Positions 1 through 11,971 of a stretch of DNA of 64,000 nt are shown here, one piece after another. Origin of the DNA: Prostheceraeus crozeri (taxonomy: Eukaryota > Platyhelminthes > Polycladida > Euryleptidae); NCBI GenBank assembly GCA_907163375.1, contig CAJQUW010012963.1:21066-85065 (forward strand). The letters run 5' to 3'. How positions within the stretch are numbered: the stretch's first letter is position 1; each line of letters opens with the position of its first letter. A program made the position numbers and the translations under genes. The notes beneath the pieces are model-generated. The model saw only the letters and a list, made by a program, of their open reading frames with translations. It did not search any database and was not told the DNA's origin.

Positions 1-817
1 ATCTGTTTCATTGGTTTTTCACATGCCGTATTGATTGATTTTGCCCGTCTAATGTCACGTATCCAGAATTTACTTCATCTCATTGCAGCGAACCATCAGT
101 TCGCGCCAACGCTGTGCAAAGTATCTTGCAGTCAAAGCTCGATAATTAAGAGCATAAATACCAGGTTTTCAATCTCTTAATTATTGAAAGTCTGAATTCA
201 AAAGCAACTTATATAAGCCGCCAAATATACAAAAAATGCCACGACCGTATGATCTTAATTGACCGAAGTCTTAATTATCCGTGTCCGAATTAACGAGCTT
301 CGACTGGATTTACCGTATTCATGCGAAGCGATTCGTTTACGATGTCAGTCTGTCCGCACGATTCGATCTGAATGGTCGTGAAATATTGGCTTGCTTTACC
401 TATAGTCAAACATTTATAACCAGAGGAACATTTTTTACATCACATCTAATTCAAAAATTATCTGTTGAAATATTTCAGTTAATTCAGTGTTTGGTATAAT
501 GTGTAGTGCGCAGGTTAACCGCTATTATTTACTAAATCTATCTATCATCACTTCATTCGACTTACCTGATACGAATTTCGTTTGATAAATAATCCATTCC
601 ATCAATATTTTCGGCTCAGGATATTCCTCGCATTTTCTATATTGCAATTTGATTTATAATCCATTAATAAGATCAATCAATTTACACAGCGATGTCCACA
701 GGTGTCAGTCAGACAGCTTCAAAAGTTCGATACATGAATGAAACTGCTAGATTATTCTGCGCTATTTCTCTTTGTGAAATGAAGCGATGACCTCTATTTC
801 AACCCTCGAGTTGAAAT
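1..817. other. non-coding stretch, nothing recognised
   Basis: AT-rich sequence with only short chance reading frames. I see no domain, tandem repeat or terminal repeat in it. Its last eight bases (810-817, GTTGAAAT) are the left target duplication of the next element. Confidence 0.5.
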
Positions 818-1073
818 CATAGAAATTGACAACAATAAAACCTCTAGAATGGAAATTAAGCTTCATGCAATGCACAATAACGGCACATAAATCGCACGCA
901 TTTTCACTTAGATGCACCTGCCAACGTCTGTATCATTGGGTTAGAATCTGTCACATGAGTAAATCGAAGCTTTTAATTGGTTCTTCATGCCCCAACTTAG
1001 TTCCCTCGGATGTGCCGCGACCTTGAGTCAATTTCTATTCTAGCGAACTTCAGATAAACAGTTTGTTTCTATG
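818..1073. mobile_element. MITE with 8-bp TSD, copy 1
   Basis: A 256-bp non-coding element. It starts CATAGAAAT and ends with the approximate inverse TTTCTATG. The 8-bp sequence GTTGAAAT is directly repeated at 810-817 and 1074-1081. A second copy in the same orientation lies at 37749-38004 with its own, different 8-bp duplication, so both are real independent insertions. A related fragment is seen near 63880-63960. An 8-bp duplication fits hAT, P or Merlin, but the CATAGAAA terminus is not the usual hAT end, so I leave the superfamily open. Confidence 0.8.
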
Positions 1074-1081
1074 GTTGAAAT

Positions 1082-1747
1082 GTGATCTTCTAATTGCGCT
1101 GCGCTATCGAAGGCGCACGAGAAAGTTATCTGTTATCGGGCTGGACTGGACAAAGCGCGCTTCTATTAATAGAATTCTCTCTCTCCCTTCTCTCTCCCTT
1201 CTCTCTCCCTCACTGTATAACAGGCTTGAAGCGACCGAGATATTATGCAACACTCATTGAGGATTCTTCCATTCATTAACAATTTAATGAATGAACAATA
1301 ATACAACTTGCAACCTTGATTGACGAAAAAATTGACAAGCATTGAAATATAGGCATAGTCAGAATCATGGTCAGAATGATATAAAGAATGATATGAAGTT
1401 CAGGGTTAAGTAAAGAATTTTGAGTAGGCTAATTATCTGCATTGTCATCGATGCGTCATGCAAATGTATGAAGTATCGCAACCAAAAATGTTTATCGCAA
1501 CATTTCACGATTGAATGCACCATCATCATGTAGCGAAAATCACTGAGAGAAATGAGAGCTAAGGTTATTTATTCCAAGGAAAAACTTGCCTAGCTAGATA
1601 TGCCAGACAGCCGATCGATGACAGTTTTGGGCCAGTCCACTAACATCAGGGATACGTTTTTCTTAGAAATCACAACAAATTCGCTGATCAAGGTGTGTGA
1701 CAACTCTGGGTCGTTCTTATTCAAAATTAGAGCTCATGTGAACTTAA
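1082..1747. other. non-coding stretch with one pyrimidine microsatellite
   Basis: No gene recognised. A CT-rich simple repeat of the CTCTCCCTT type runs from about 1175 to 1212. The remainder is unremarkable AT-rich sequence. Confidence 0.5.
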
Positions 1748-1960
1748 GGGCCGACCCACGACCACCGTCAAAAAGATAACCGTGAAAATTGGGGGCCAAC
1801 CCTCGACTTTAAGAGATCATATTTCACGTCATTTTTTGAAGAGAATGGTCGCAAATTGACATGATCATGCATTTTTACTTCAAAATAAGCCATTTTCGAA
1901 AAATTGTTGGCCCCCATATTTTCACGTGGCCCACGACTTTTTGACGAGGGGCCCACGACT
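1748..1960. repeat. short foldback repeat
   Basis: The two ends are imperfect inverted copies of about 50 bp. The left arm begins GGGCCGACCCACGACC and contains GTCAAAAAG and GGGGGCCAAC. The right arm carries GTTGGCCCCC, CTTTTTGAC and GGGGCCCACGAC. The interior is AT-rich. The layout is that of a small MITE or foldback element. No target duplication was found. Confidence 0.5.
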
Positions 1961-1984
1961 CATTTTCTCGCGGGTATACGGAAG

Positions 1985-3010
1985 TATAAACCACAGAAGT
2001 TCGCCTATGTAGGAAGCATGAACATGATGACGTTGTGAAGCAATCACGATAATGTACATTAGTTACTCCACGATAATAGACCAAAATACCACCACCAATT
2101 CCATCTCGGTCATGTCTTAAGATATTACAGTTAGGAATTTGGAGAAAACTATTATCTGTTGTATCGTCAATCCGTGTTTCCGCAATGAAAATAAGACCGG
2201 GTTGTAGCATTTTACACGAAAAGATAGGTTATCGACTTTGTTACCAAGGCTGGGACCGGTTAATTATTTTGTAATCGGTTAACCGGTTAAAATCGGCTAA
2301 ATCAGGATTCTCGATATTTATTTGGTTGTCAAGTTTGATTGTCAACAACGGACCTTGTCAATTTGGGTTTCAACCGAATTCCTCCGAATTCTGATTTCAT
2401 TGCATGACTACGTCACTCTACGTTTAATTCAATTCATGCCGTTGTAAGTCGCCTTTGTATCACTGATATTCATCTGAATTCATGATCGCGGTATATTGAG
2501 ATACCGGTATCAAAAGGATGTTCGTGCTACAACTTTCTTTTAACGCCGAACCAATGCTGCGCTAATGGATGACGCAGCTTGTATGATGAAAGTTGAAAGC
2601 TATGCTTCAGTTCTCCCTGCTCCCTAGATTTAAGATGACGTTTGCTGAAATGCTGTTTTTCAATTGGCAGAGATAGCCTAGAAAACCCGATAACACTAGC
2701 CAATAGATACAAAGAATTGAATTATGCCTTTAGATCAATCCACATTACGTTAGGTGTAGGAAAAAGCCCGACTAAAGGATTGCGAATTGCGATGACTGAA
2801 TTTGATTGAATTGTGAATCGGAGACTAGTTATCTCTACAACATGAAACCAGTGTAATCTATAGCTCAACCGGATTTCATAATACAAGATAAATCTGATCA
2901 AACGTTGTAACCGATTTTAACCGGTTAAGAGAAAGTGTAACAAGTTAGCCGATCCCAGCCCTGTTTGTTACAAATTGACCTTGCGTTGGTAAATGGCACT
3001 GATGGTCGTT
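1985..3010 (-). pseudogene. LINE APE-type endonuclease fragment, split by a hAT element
   Basis: Read on the minus strand, 3008-2972 encodes RPSVPFTNARSICNK. After the hAT element at 2245-2963, the same frame resumes at about 2236 with VDNLSFRVKMLQPGLIFIAE and continues through TRIDDTT and RDGIGGGILVYY. NARSI-type starts, the (E)TRIDD box and the GGG box are hallmarks of the N-terminal half of apurinic-type endonucleases of non-LTR retrotransposons. The catalytic Glu of the ETR box is present. The DFN and SDH boxes and the whole reverse transcriptase are missing. The family is probably the annelid/mollusc/echinoderm CR1- or Rex-like group, but this is inference. Confidence 0.7.
2245..2963. 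mobile_element. non-autonomous hAT element with intact TSD
   Basis: A 719-bp element with terminal inverted repeats. The left end reads CAAGGCTGGGACCGGTTAA and the inverse of the right end reads CAGGGCTGGGATCGGCTAA. AACCGGTTAA-type subterminal motifs occur at both ends. The 8-bp target TTTGTTAC is duplicated at 2237-2244 and 2964-2971. Terminal CAnGGCTGGG and an 8-bp duplication are typical of hAT elements. I see no transposase inside, so it depended on a source elsewhere. It lies within a LINE endonuclease fragment and is younger than it. Confidence 0.85.
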
Positions 3011-3104
3011 CCAACAATTTTTCTTCGATTTTCGTTGTTCAGGTCCAGATCATTCAATTCGGATAAGGTTGGAGTAGTATGCTTTCAATCTCCTTTTACT
3101 TACA

Positions 3105-3355
3105 CACTGTAAACTCTAGGGCACGAAATTTAGGCATCAATTCTAACCAACACAAGGCACGAGTAGGCACGAAGTTCATAGTGCCGAATTCGTGCCCATT
3201 GATTTTTTCTTCGATTTCATTGGATAAACAAATATTTGGTTTGGTGCCTAGTGGCGCCTACTGGTGCCTCGAGGCACTAGAAAAGCACTAGCTAGTCGCT
3301 AACTGGCACGAATTTTCAGCTTCGTGCCTAAGTTAGTGACCTACAGTTTAAAGTG
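3105..3355. mobile_element. MITE with CACTGTAAA terminus (type A)
   Basis: A 251-bp element. The left end is CACTGTAAACTCTAGGGCAC and the inverse of the right end is CACTTTAAACTGTAGGTCAC. The interior repeats GGCACGAA-like motifs in both orientations (for example near 3130, 3160, 3300 and 3325). The dinucleotide CA flanks both ends, where related elements in the window have TA. It shares its terminal nine to twelve bases with several otherwise unrelated elements here. Confidence 0.7.
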
Positions 3356-3359
3356 CACG

Positions 3360-4295
3360 GACAATGATGGGCTTCGATTCAATGTGATGACGCCTGTATT
3401 GTGAGGATTTTAACAGATTAAAGGCAAAAAAGTTTTTGCTATTTTACGTGATGATCCGAAACATAGGTCTCTGCGCAGATTCAAAAGCTTTTCCCGTGAA
3501 TAACAAGATTTTAACATAGATAGCAGATGTGTAGTTGATAGCAGCGTAGAAAGGCTATATCATGGACAGAAGCAAGACATCGAATACATCAAATAAATGC
3601 TCTCTTCATGGTCGGTCAAAAAACTTGAAATTCAATGTAATGTCAATGAAATTCAATTTAAGATCAAAAGTAAAAATGAATATTTTCACCATGATAACCG
3701 TTTCCTGCCCTTATTTCAGTAGCCATATCACCAAATTCAAAACTAGAGACACCATTATGTCCAGTCAGTCATTATCTTTCTTCTGAAATTCAACGTCACA
3801 ATAAAGGTCAAATAAGGTCAAGCCTGTATTTTGAAATCTGGTCCAATTGCGAAAATGTCACAGTTTCAAATTTTGAATTTCGAAGTCTAACTAGGATTAG
3901 CAAAGAGGCATCATTTATTGCTGAAATTGATAAGAAAACCTTTCTTTTATAAATTCCGGTATCTTCAAGATTGATAAGAACGCCTATATTCAAAGTGAAA
4001 ATAGTTCAAAATTCGACAAATCTGCTGAGCATTCAAATTTTCAAAATCTCATTGTTATATGACGAAAATATTGCGTCTCTGTGTTTTAGGTAGGCATTAT
4101 TTAACCCATTTTTGCCCGCTTTATGAAATAGCAGGAGTGGACTTAGGTTTTATAATTCAATTGATGTCCCTGAGTGTTTGAAAACAAGAAAAAATTTGAC
4201 ACTGAAGTATCGATCGCTACTTTTTACGGTACAGGATGTTCCCATTTCCAGGATAATGGGAGCAGTGGGCATGAAAGCCATCATGAAAATTACAT
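3360..4295. other. non-coding stretch, nothing recognised
   Basis: AT-rich sequence with no domain-bearing reading frame. No terminal repeat or tandem array is visible by eye. Confidence 0.4.
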
Positions 4296-4299
4296 TCAA

Positions 4300-4680
4300 C
4301 CGTAGAGTAAGTATATATAGGTAGAGTGTCGGCAGGTTGTAGCTTGTGATGATCACGCCAAGAAACTGCTATGAATTGAAAAGGTTATGTATTCAAGTGA
4401 TGGTAACCCATCGGATTGCTAATTTAACAAACTGCATATTACCTTTCCACACAGGTTGGTTGACATGACATGGAGTATTTGTAAAATGCTATTATCCCTT
4501 CTGTTTTGCTATCACGATCAGTCAAATCCAAAATTTCTCCAAAAGTGCAAAAATTTGCATATCTCACATGTGATGCTGCGTCTCATTCGATTGAATTTAA
4601 TAAAACCGAAATTGTGTACACAAAGTGGATTTAATCGTTGATGAGTTGCTATTCTACCTAATATACTTACTCTATGAATT
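4300..4680. repeat. dispersed repeat R, copy 1
   Basis: Between inversely related ends (AGTAAGTATATATAGGTAGA near 4305 and CTACCTAATATACTTACT near 4654) lies sequence that recurs at 51036-51860. The shared landmarks are ATCCCTTCTG, a run around AATTTGCATATCTC, TTTAATAAAA and the right-hand terminus. The copies have diverged considerably and the second is longer. It is probably an old non-autonomous element; no target duplication was found. Confidence 0.5.
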
Positions 4681-5577
4681 CAACCATTGGCAGATTTAGT
4701 CCTTTGATTCTTATTGTGTCCATTTGGGCAACATTTCAACCTGCATCTTTTGGGAGTGATGTTGATCCCAAAGCGGCAAAATTCTTTCACCAAAAGAAAG
4801 AGAAGATCAATTCGCTTCTAATGGCACTTGTCCCAACCAATGCCTCTATAGGTGCAATGCCTATAGAGTGGTTGCAAATTATGCGTTTTGAGCTTTGACA
4901 AAGAAATAGGCAACGCAGTAATGAATCCAATACAGTAGAAACTAAAGATGAACTCGGTTTTTTCGGATTTAAACACACAGACTTTAGAATTCTGTCAAAA
5001 TTTATGCACATTGTACTCAGAAGGGTTGATATAATATCATTCCTACATGTAGGCTAGCGCAATATTCTGGCAATTGATTTGATCAATACTGTCGTCTTTT
5101 TTGTCTTATTTGATAAAGTAACAAAGGGAATTATTATTTCTTGCTATTATCATTGTCCGTTCACTTTTAGATTTGTTGTTATGTCGTATCTATGAAAGCT
5201 GTTTTATAAATGTGATAAAACAACTTTCATACGACTTCGCAAGGTGCACCGTAACTTAATTTCCAATATGTTAAAATGCTATGATATATTTGAGTTATCA
5301 ACGACTGAGAACAAAGGGCTAATGACAGCAGCGTTAAGAGATGTTTGGAACGAACATGAAAGCTGGTGAACGGTGAAATATTTAGAAGTGCTTGTGTTAA
5401 AAAGGAGTAATCATTCTATCTCATGTTCTTGATGATGCTGTTAAGTGGCAACTATGACTACGTCAATATCAGAGGTATAGAAGGTATTATTTTGTATTTG
5501 TTTACTTTCCTATGATTTAAATCTCTAATCCCATAAGTGAATCATGCTAAATTGCATGCAATCAAATATCGAAATGG
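4681..5577. other. non-coding stretch, nothing recognised
   Basis: One 74-codon frame at 4674-4898 begins with a hydrophobic, signal-like stretch but has no recognisable domain and no other support. The rest is AT-rich and unassigned. The 8-bp duplication AATTAAAG of the next element begins at 5578. Confidence 0.4.
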
Positions 5578-5585
5578 AATTAAAG

Positions 5586-7003
5586 CAGGGATGCGGAGTC
5601 GGAGTCCCGGAGTCCTATCATTTTTGCTGGAGTCGGAGTCGGAGTCCTATCAAATGATAGGACTCCGTCCTATAGCTAGAACCGAAATAATATAATACAA
5701 GCAAATTATTTATTCTCGTGCATAGCTGTCATTGTCTTGATGTCAACTTTCTCCGTCAAACAAAAGTACAGAGACAGCAGTGCATACACAGCTTATAATA
5801 GTTGAGGGAATGAACCGTTATAGTGAAAAAGGATTGTCTTTTCACTCGGTGGTAGAGAAGACAATCCTAATCTCAGTTTAGTCTCGATCACACCTACGCG
5901 CTAAAGGTCACATCAGAGAAAAAAAATGAAATGCTAGCTTGGTTGAGAACCACTTACCCTCACGTTAATCGTGTGATGGCTCCTCTAAAGCGCATATTAA
6001 AATCGAAAGTGTACTCATATTTTTTGGAGAAGGATGGGGATTTTCGTGCCTGGTAGAGACTGGAGAAAAACCGTGTGAAGCACACATCAACAAGATGGGA
6101 GAAGCCAAGTCGTATGCATCCAACTGAAAGCGACATTTGATCAACTTTCATCGAAAATGATTGATGATTGATACAATAATAAATAACTAAATACAGTAGA
6201 ACCCACTTACAACGTACTACTCGGATATAGCGAACTCTTTTCAAGGGTCCAGAGCAAATTTTGATTTTTTACAACGTACTTAGGGATGAAACTACTTAAG
6301 TATTCTGAATAATCGAAACGAAGCTGACACGATTCTACAGTAACTTGCTGCGTTTGATGATGGAAGCAACAGCTCTTGTCATTGGCTCGGAGGAGGACAA
6401 CTTTTGAGTGTCGAGTCCGTCCAATGAGCAATCGATAGAAGTGAACTGGAATTAAGACATTGTCTGTGATGGTGTCTTCTTAACGCGTCACTGCGCTGTT
6501 TACATTGTCTTTTTAGCCATTCAGATTTTTAAATTCTTGTTCAGAATATTGCACATTTTTTCTTACACAATACAGAATTGTTAAGACACTATGCTGTTTT
6601 CTCGAGTAGGCATGATCATACATGTAGGTCCAAGGCAAACAAATAAATGTACATTACATGTGCACGTATTTATGGTAATGCATAGTGAGAATTAGCTGGT
6701 CATGATGGATAGGACCTTACTATTGCAATTGACAACTGAATTTGGTGCAGAAGTAGGCTTCAATACTTCTTGTACAGCTTGTTCTGGCACACCTCGGATA
6801 CAACATACTTCGGATATAGCGTACCAATTTTTTAGGTCCCTTGAAGTACGTTATAAGTGGGTTCTACTGTATAGATTCTGGTAAGCCTATAATGATCTAT
6901 GACGTAGGTAACCCGTTAATTTTTCAAAAAACTAGGCTTATATACTTGCCACCCGGAGTCGGAGTCCTATCAACCCCCGGAGTCGAAGGACTCCTCATCC
7001 CTG
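5586..7003. mobile_element. hAT element with GGAGTC-rich termini
   Basis: A 1,418-bp element. It starts CAGGGATGCGGAGTCGGAG and ends with the inverse CAGGGATGAGGAGTCC. The 8-bp target AATTAAAG is duplicated at 5578-5585 and 7004-7011. Both ends carry repeated GGAGTC and CCTATCA units. A short plus-strand frame from 5976 (MAPLKRILKSKVYSYFLEKD) could be the remnant of a BED-finger N-terminus, but that is weak. A Tigger-like MITE is nested at 6194-6869, leaving about 740 bp of hAT sequence, so this is a deletion derivative that cannot move by itself. Confidence 0.85.
6194..6869. mobile_element. pogo/Tigger-like MITE nested in a hAT element
   Basis: A 676-bp element flanked by TA (6192-6193 and 6870-6871). 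The terminal inverted repeats begin CAGTAGAACCCACTTA at both ends and continue with AACGTACT and CGGATATAGCG motifs. This terminus is characteristic of the pogo/Tigger branch of Tc1/mariner. The interior holds no DDE transposase, so it is non-autonomous. It interrupts the hAT element at 5586-7003 and is therefore the younger of the two. Confidence 0.85.
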
Positions 7004-8287
7004 AATTAAAGTGATGTGTCGCTGTTATAATAAAGCTGTGAACATATATCTCTACAGTATTGTATGCTTTTTACAACAGAAAATAGATAAATCATCTAAT
7101 AACTACACTGTAAATCGCTGGATACGAAAATTATATACAAGCATATACCAAAATCCCATACAATTTTAAGCTAACATCTGATACGCGATTCTCGTATGCT
7201 TTTCATACGAAATATCACTAACTTTCGTATGTGATTGGCATGTAGCGATACGAACTATTCTATGTGTGATTGACTGTTTTACAATGAAAGACGGGTTGTT
7301 GGTATGCTTTATATACGACTGCTATTTAACCTTTTTCAAGCCACGGCACCCCTTCTAATCAATACATGCACTCACGGCACCCCAGTGGCAAACCACAGTT
7401 TTGTGCCTCTATCATCCACTAAAAAACGTGGCCGCATTATTTTCCAAGAACTGATTTGTGATCACAATTTATTGCTGACTTCTTCTCTAGACTTCATTTC
7501 TCAACCATTGAAATGCATCTAGAAATTAGAACAATTCATGCATTATGTCAATATCAGTATATCTCTTTATATCACAGCAATTCAATGAAGAACACTTTGT
7601 TTTCATCTTCTTGAAATCAGGGGCAAGAAAGCACAAGAAATTCCAGTCATGGTAATCAAATTTAAGTTTGAATTCGCTTTGTCAATTTGCTAAGCATGGA
7701 CATGTATTTTTGAATTAACAGCAGTAATGCTAGAATTATGATGTAAATCCTTGACCATGCTAGACGAACAGTGATCAAATACTATGTCAAAATGTCTGTC
7801 CAGCTCTTCTATATATGTTCGTGCGTCAAACTCGGTCGCTGCAAGAGATCCTACTCTAGGTCCTTCTTGCAGAAGACTATGCTTCCAGCTTGTCTAATGG
7901 AAATCTCCCTGACGTGATTCCTTAGATCTGACCACGCCAGGATTAAGTGAGAGATTTGTGGAGAAGGGCATGTGGACTGGAAGCTATTGCACCGCTACAG
8001 CTGAAGTCCAACTAATTAGTCTATCAAAGTCAGCACCGTCAAGAACCTGAGAAGGGAAACGGTGACACAAAATTCATTCACTCAATTATGAAATTCTCTG
8101 CACTTTCTTTATATTGGAGATCACTGGGAAAAACTATGCCAATTTCAACAAGTCAAAGTTGCACTTCAAAAACAAAGTATCAATGTGAGCGTTGCTGTTG
8201 CATGCTATCGGCCATCAAGCCGAATCGTGGGGTTATGTCTGTTTCCAATGCTTCGCGCATCAACTCGTCGATGTCTCTTAAGCAGTT

Positions 8288-10226
8288 TCATTTACTTGTT
8301 TTGATCGAAACAAGAGTGGAGAAGCCTTTCTCGTAGAGGTATGAGGTCGGCATTGCTACCAATAGGCTTAGGGCTCTCACAGCAGCGTCTTCATATTCCG
8401 GGATTCGAAGGAGACCAACCCAGAAATTTCCATAATAATCGCAAGCATTGAAGTTCACCCTCTGCTCCAAATCTTCTCGCAGATCAGTGAGGAACTCTTC
8501 TTCAGCAACAAATGGATTAATGATCCAAAGATTCTCCTCCAGGTGCTGATGTTCTTGGGACGGAAAATACTTTTCTATGTTGCCGCGAAGGACATCCAGG
8601 TGCTGAAGTATCGATTCAGACATTTGTTGCTCGAGGCTAGCATCCGTGAGCTCCCATTTTGAGCTCAGCATGAATTGATGAAATTCAGGGAAGTCGATGA
8701 AGTCCTTTCTCTCTACTTGTTTCATCCTAGACGAAATTTTCCTATGGAATGCCTTTATTCTTGACAAAGCCGTGAAGATGTCGCCTCCCTCCCTTGTAGG
8801 CTGAGATTCAAGGTGTTCAGACAGTGGAAAATGGAGCTCAAATATGACAATTTTCCAAGCCAATTCAAGTTATTCAGGTTGACGGCGCTGGAATCACCAA
8901 GCTCTGTGAAGAAAACTGCCAACTCCTCTCTCAACAGGAGCACCCGTTCAAGGACTTTCCCTCTTGAAAGCCATCTTACGTCGCAATGGTACAATAGCTT
9001 CGTCACTTCTGAGTCCATCTCCTCTCAGAGTTGAGCGAACAGTCTGCTCTTCTTCGTATTAGCCTTAACTGTGTTCACCATTTTCACAACATCATCAAGT
9101 AAAAATTCCAGATCTGATTTGCCCTCATCACCTAGCTTCTTCGCTGCCACATCTCACGATGAATGATGCAGTGAATTGAGCGACACTCAGGTGAGACAGT
9201 CTGGATCTTCTTTACTACACCATTTACACGACCAACTATGGCGGCAGCTACATCGGTTGTGACGGCCTTACACTTAATCCACTCGATTCCTTCCTCACAC
9301 ATGAAAGAGTCCAATCGGTCAAAAATTGCTTGTGCCGCGGTTTTAATTCCCACTGTTAAACAAAACAAGAAACGGTCAACAATTTTCAACTCTTCAATGA
9401 ACCGGGTATACGCGATCAGCTGTGCTTCTCCTCCAATGTCAGTCGTCCCGTCCAACTGAATTCCGAAGAAAGGGGATGCTTTCAGCTTCTCCACAAGTTG
9501 TTCTTTCAAATCTGTAGCAAGGGAATGGAAGTCACTCTTTCAACTGCTCTGCTTCCACCATGGAGATATTCAGCAGCAATTGATAGGCATGGCTTTACTA
9601 TTTTCTCCATGTCCATGTATGAGCGCTTTTCACGAAGGATAACATGAGTCATTTTTAGTGAGGCAATCACCAGTGACTTGTCATGAGCTCCAGTCTTCAC
9701 GATGTTTTGCAATGACGATTGTTGGGCAAATAGAGGTTTCAACTTCTCTGAGAAGAATTGCTTTGACTTGTTCTTGTGCTCCGGATGGTGGGTTTGCAAA
9801 TGTCTCTCTAATTTAGAAGGTACCAAACTTGCATTCAGGAGCGTAGCCCCACAAAAAACATTTTCCAGAGGGAAAAGGATCACGGGATTCATCCTGGTGC
9901 AAGTAAAAGCCAAACCTGATATAGTCACTATTCCATTTTCTCCTCTTTTTCGGATTGGAGCCAGAAGACATTTGCGCTCTTTTCCGTCCCCTTTTTTCTA
10001 GTTCGACGCATTCTTCCTCAGATTCTCCCTCGCCGTCTTCGCTGCTTTTGCTAGCAGTGGGAGCAGGAGCAGCATCCTCACGGCATTCACTCTCTTGATT
10101 CATTTCATTAAGTTCGACATCTTCCTCGACTGCCTCGGTTGCTATAGCCTTCTTTTCGAAATACTTGAGAAGGGACATTGCATACCTGAAAATGGAAAAT
10201 GACGTGTTTGGAACAACGGCGATCAA
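8288..10226 (-). pseudogene. hAT transposase, ZBED5/FAM200-like, frameshifted
   Basis: Order on the minus strand: an acidic, basic-ended N-terminal part (start MSLLKYFEKK near 10180); a degenerate BED finger ending KLERHLQTHHPEHKNKSK (about 9800-9730), where the frame changes; the first catalytic region SPFFGIQLDGTTDIGG (about 9470); a second acidic motif TTDVAAAIVGRVNGV (about 9260); the HCDVRWLSRGKVLERV block (about 8970); and the C-terminal hAT dimerisation region with ALSLLVAMPTSYLYEKGFST (about 8330). At least three frame changes (near 9880, 9510-9540 and 8820) and a stop before the HCDVRW block make it non-functional. The family acts in the nucleus on its own termini. It is the source gene of the surrounding element. 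Confidence 0.85.
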
Positions 10227-10285
10227 GTCATAGAGTGAGGCCTAATGAGGATGCATCAACTATTTCAGGAAGGATGCTAGAATTA

Positions 10286-10474
10286 AGAATGGTCAACAAT
10301 TAGCTTAGCTGGAAATGGAGCATGTGTTTAGAGGAGAATTGAAAATTTGGGCAGGGGTCCGTTGCCCTGTCAGGGGGACCAATCCATGGCGCTTGTCTCA
10401 TTCGAAATGAGAATGGTCAACAATTAGCTTGGCTGGAAATGGAGCATGTGTTTAGAGAATAATTGAAAATTTGA
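10286..10474. repeat. direct duplication of about 62 bp
   Basis: GAATGGTCAACAATTAGCTT and the following roughly 42 bases occur at 10287-10348 and again at 10411-10474 with few differences. They are separated by about 60 bp that includes GCAGGGGTCCG and CAGGGGGACC. The duplication lies inside the hAT element just upstream of its transposase. It may be a replication-slippage duplication or a pair of subterminal binding repeats. Confidence 0.6.
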
Positions 10475-10932
10475 AAAAATTCGAATGATGAAGTCAGCAA
10501 AATGATTGATTGGAGAATGAACATGTTTAATTAATATGACTCAATCAATTGAGTGCGATATGTTTTTGACAAATAGCCTAGTTCAAATCTCCAACTGCAT
10601 GCAACCACGTGGCGGTACAGTTCCGTGGCGGTACAGTTCCATTGCCACGGACATGCGTGGGTAGCTTTACTGAGGGGTTTAGCCCGTGTAGCTGTATCCG
10701 GTTCCTCTGTGGCTTACCTGACTTGTACCCATTGTTACGGCAAAGGGGTTCTCATTTGGGTTTCTTCAAGCTTTTGCGACATGAACTGTGCCTATAAGTG
10801 TCTTTTTTGCGTATTATTTATTGCAGCTTTGTTGTTATTATTTACGTTTTTCTGATGCCTTCCAATGTTTCTTGTATCACTTTGTTGTACAGTATCATTT
10901 TCGTTTATTTGATTGATATTCTATGAGAAATT

Positions 10933-11922
10933 ATGAAAATGAGAAAGACACACAAGAAACGTAGTCAAGCCGTCAAGCTGAAAAACCCTCTCAGGATCAG
11001 CTTCAGCAACGTAAGAGGACTGAGGTCCAATTACGACGACATCAACATCTTCCTGCAAGGTAAGTCACCAGATCTTCTATCCCTGTCGGAAACCAGGTTA
11101 GATCCCAGTGTGTCATCAAACGACGTTACTCCTGATGGATACATATTTCACCGGATGGATAAAGCACCTTGTCATGGTCTTGGAGTCTATGCCAAGACAA
11201 GCCTTCCCTTGAGAAGGCTTCGTAGCTCAGAGGATCCAAGGCATGAGTATCTTGCCTTCATTGCGCCGTTGCAGAAGACCACTCTTCTTCTATTTTTCCT
11301 ATACCGCTCTCCATCAACTAATGCTGATACTTTCAATGTTCTTTCTGACAAGATTGATTATCTTCTACAAGAGTATCCCAGCGCTGAAGTTGCCGTTTTT
11401 GGTGACTTCAACGTGCACAATTTTGACTGGCTTGTGCACTCACGCACCACCGATCTCTCCGATCAGGCAGCCCAGGATTTCGCTGTCTCTCACAACCTTA
11501 GTCAAATTGTCACTTGTCCTACCAGAGTGCCTGACCGAGCTGGGGATACTGGATATCTCCTTGACCTGTTTCTCACCTCAAATCCAACTTGTTTTTCACA
11601 CAAGGTTACTTCTCCCCTCGGCACGTCTGATCACTGTGTTATCACAGTTTCTGGCAAACAAATTTGCTCCACACCGTCTGCACCCTTCCATAGAACAGTT
11701 TATCAATTCTCCAAAGCAGACTGGTGTGGCTTCCGCACTTTTCTTAGTCAAGTTCAAGCTGAGAATTTGATTCTGAGCGAGAACGTCCACAAGTCGGCGC
11801 AAGAACTGACAGTGGCTTCAGATAGGGATGTTGGCCTACATTCCTCACCGTACTTTCCAAATGAAGCCCCACTCACAACCTTGATTTACACCAGAATGTG
11901 CAGCTGCAAGTTGCCAGCGTGA
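10933..11922 (+). pseudogene. LINE endonuclease domain (APE type), frame broken at its end
   Basis: The 329-residue frame carries the recognisable boxes of an exonuclease III-like LINE endonuclease: SFSNVRGLRSN near residue 24, the catalytic Glu in LSLSETRLDPS near 50, GDFNVHNFDWL near 156 and GTSDHCVITV near 230. The enzyme nicks target DNA for target-primed reverse transcription. The frame stops at 11922. The reverse transcriptase continues in the next frame, where [19 protein letters not shown] (from about 11918) precedes the first Met at 11972. This indicates one or more small indels near 11,880-11,920, so the original single polypeptide is broken here. Confidence 0.88.
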
Positions 11923-11971
11923 CCACTTTTTCCATAAGTATAAGCGTGACAGTAGCGCTGGCAATCTTGAA

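Noticed and set aside
4674-4898. Short frame with signal-peptide-like start
   Set aside because: No domain, next to a repeat, and other hydrophobic 60-75-codon frames are common in this AT-rich sequence.
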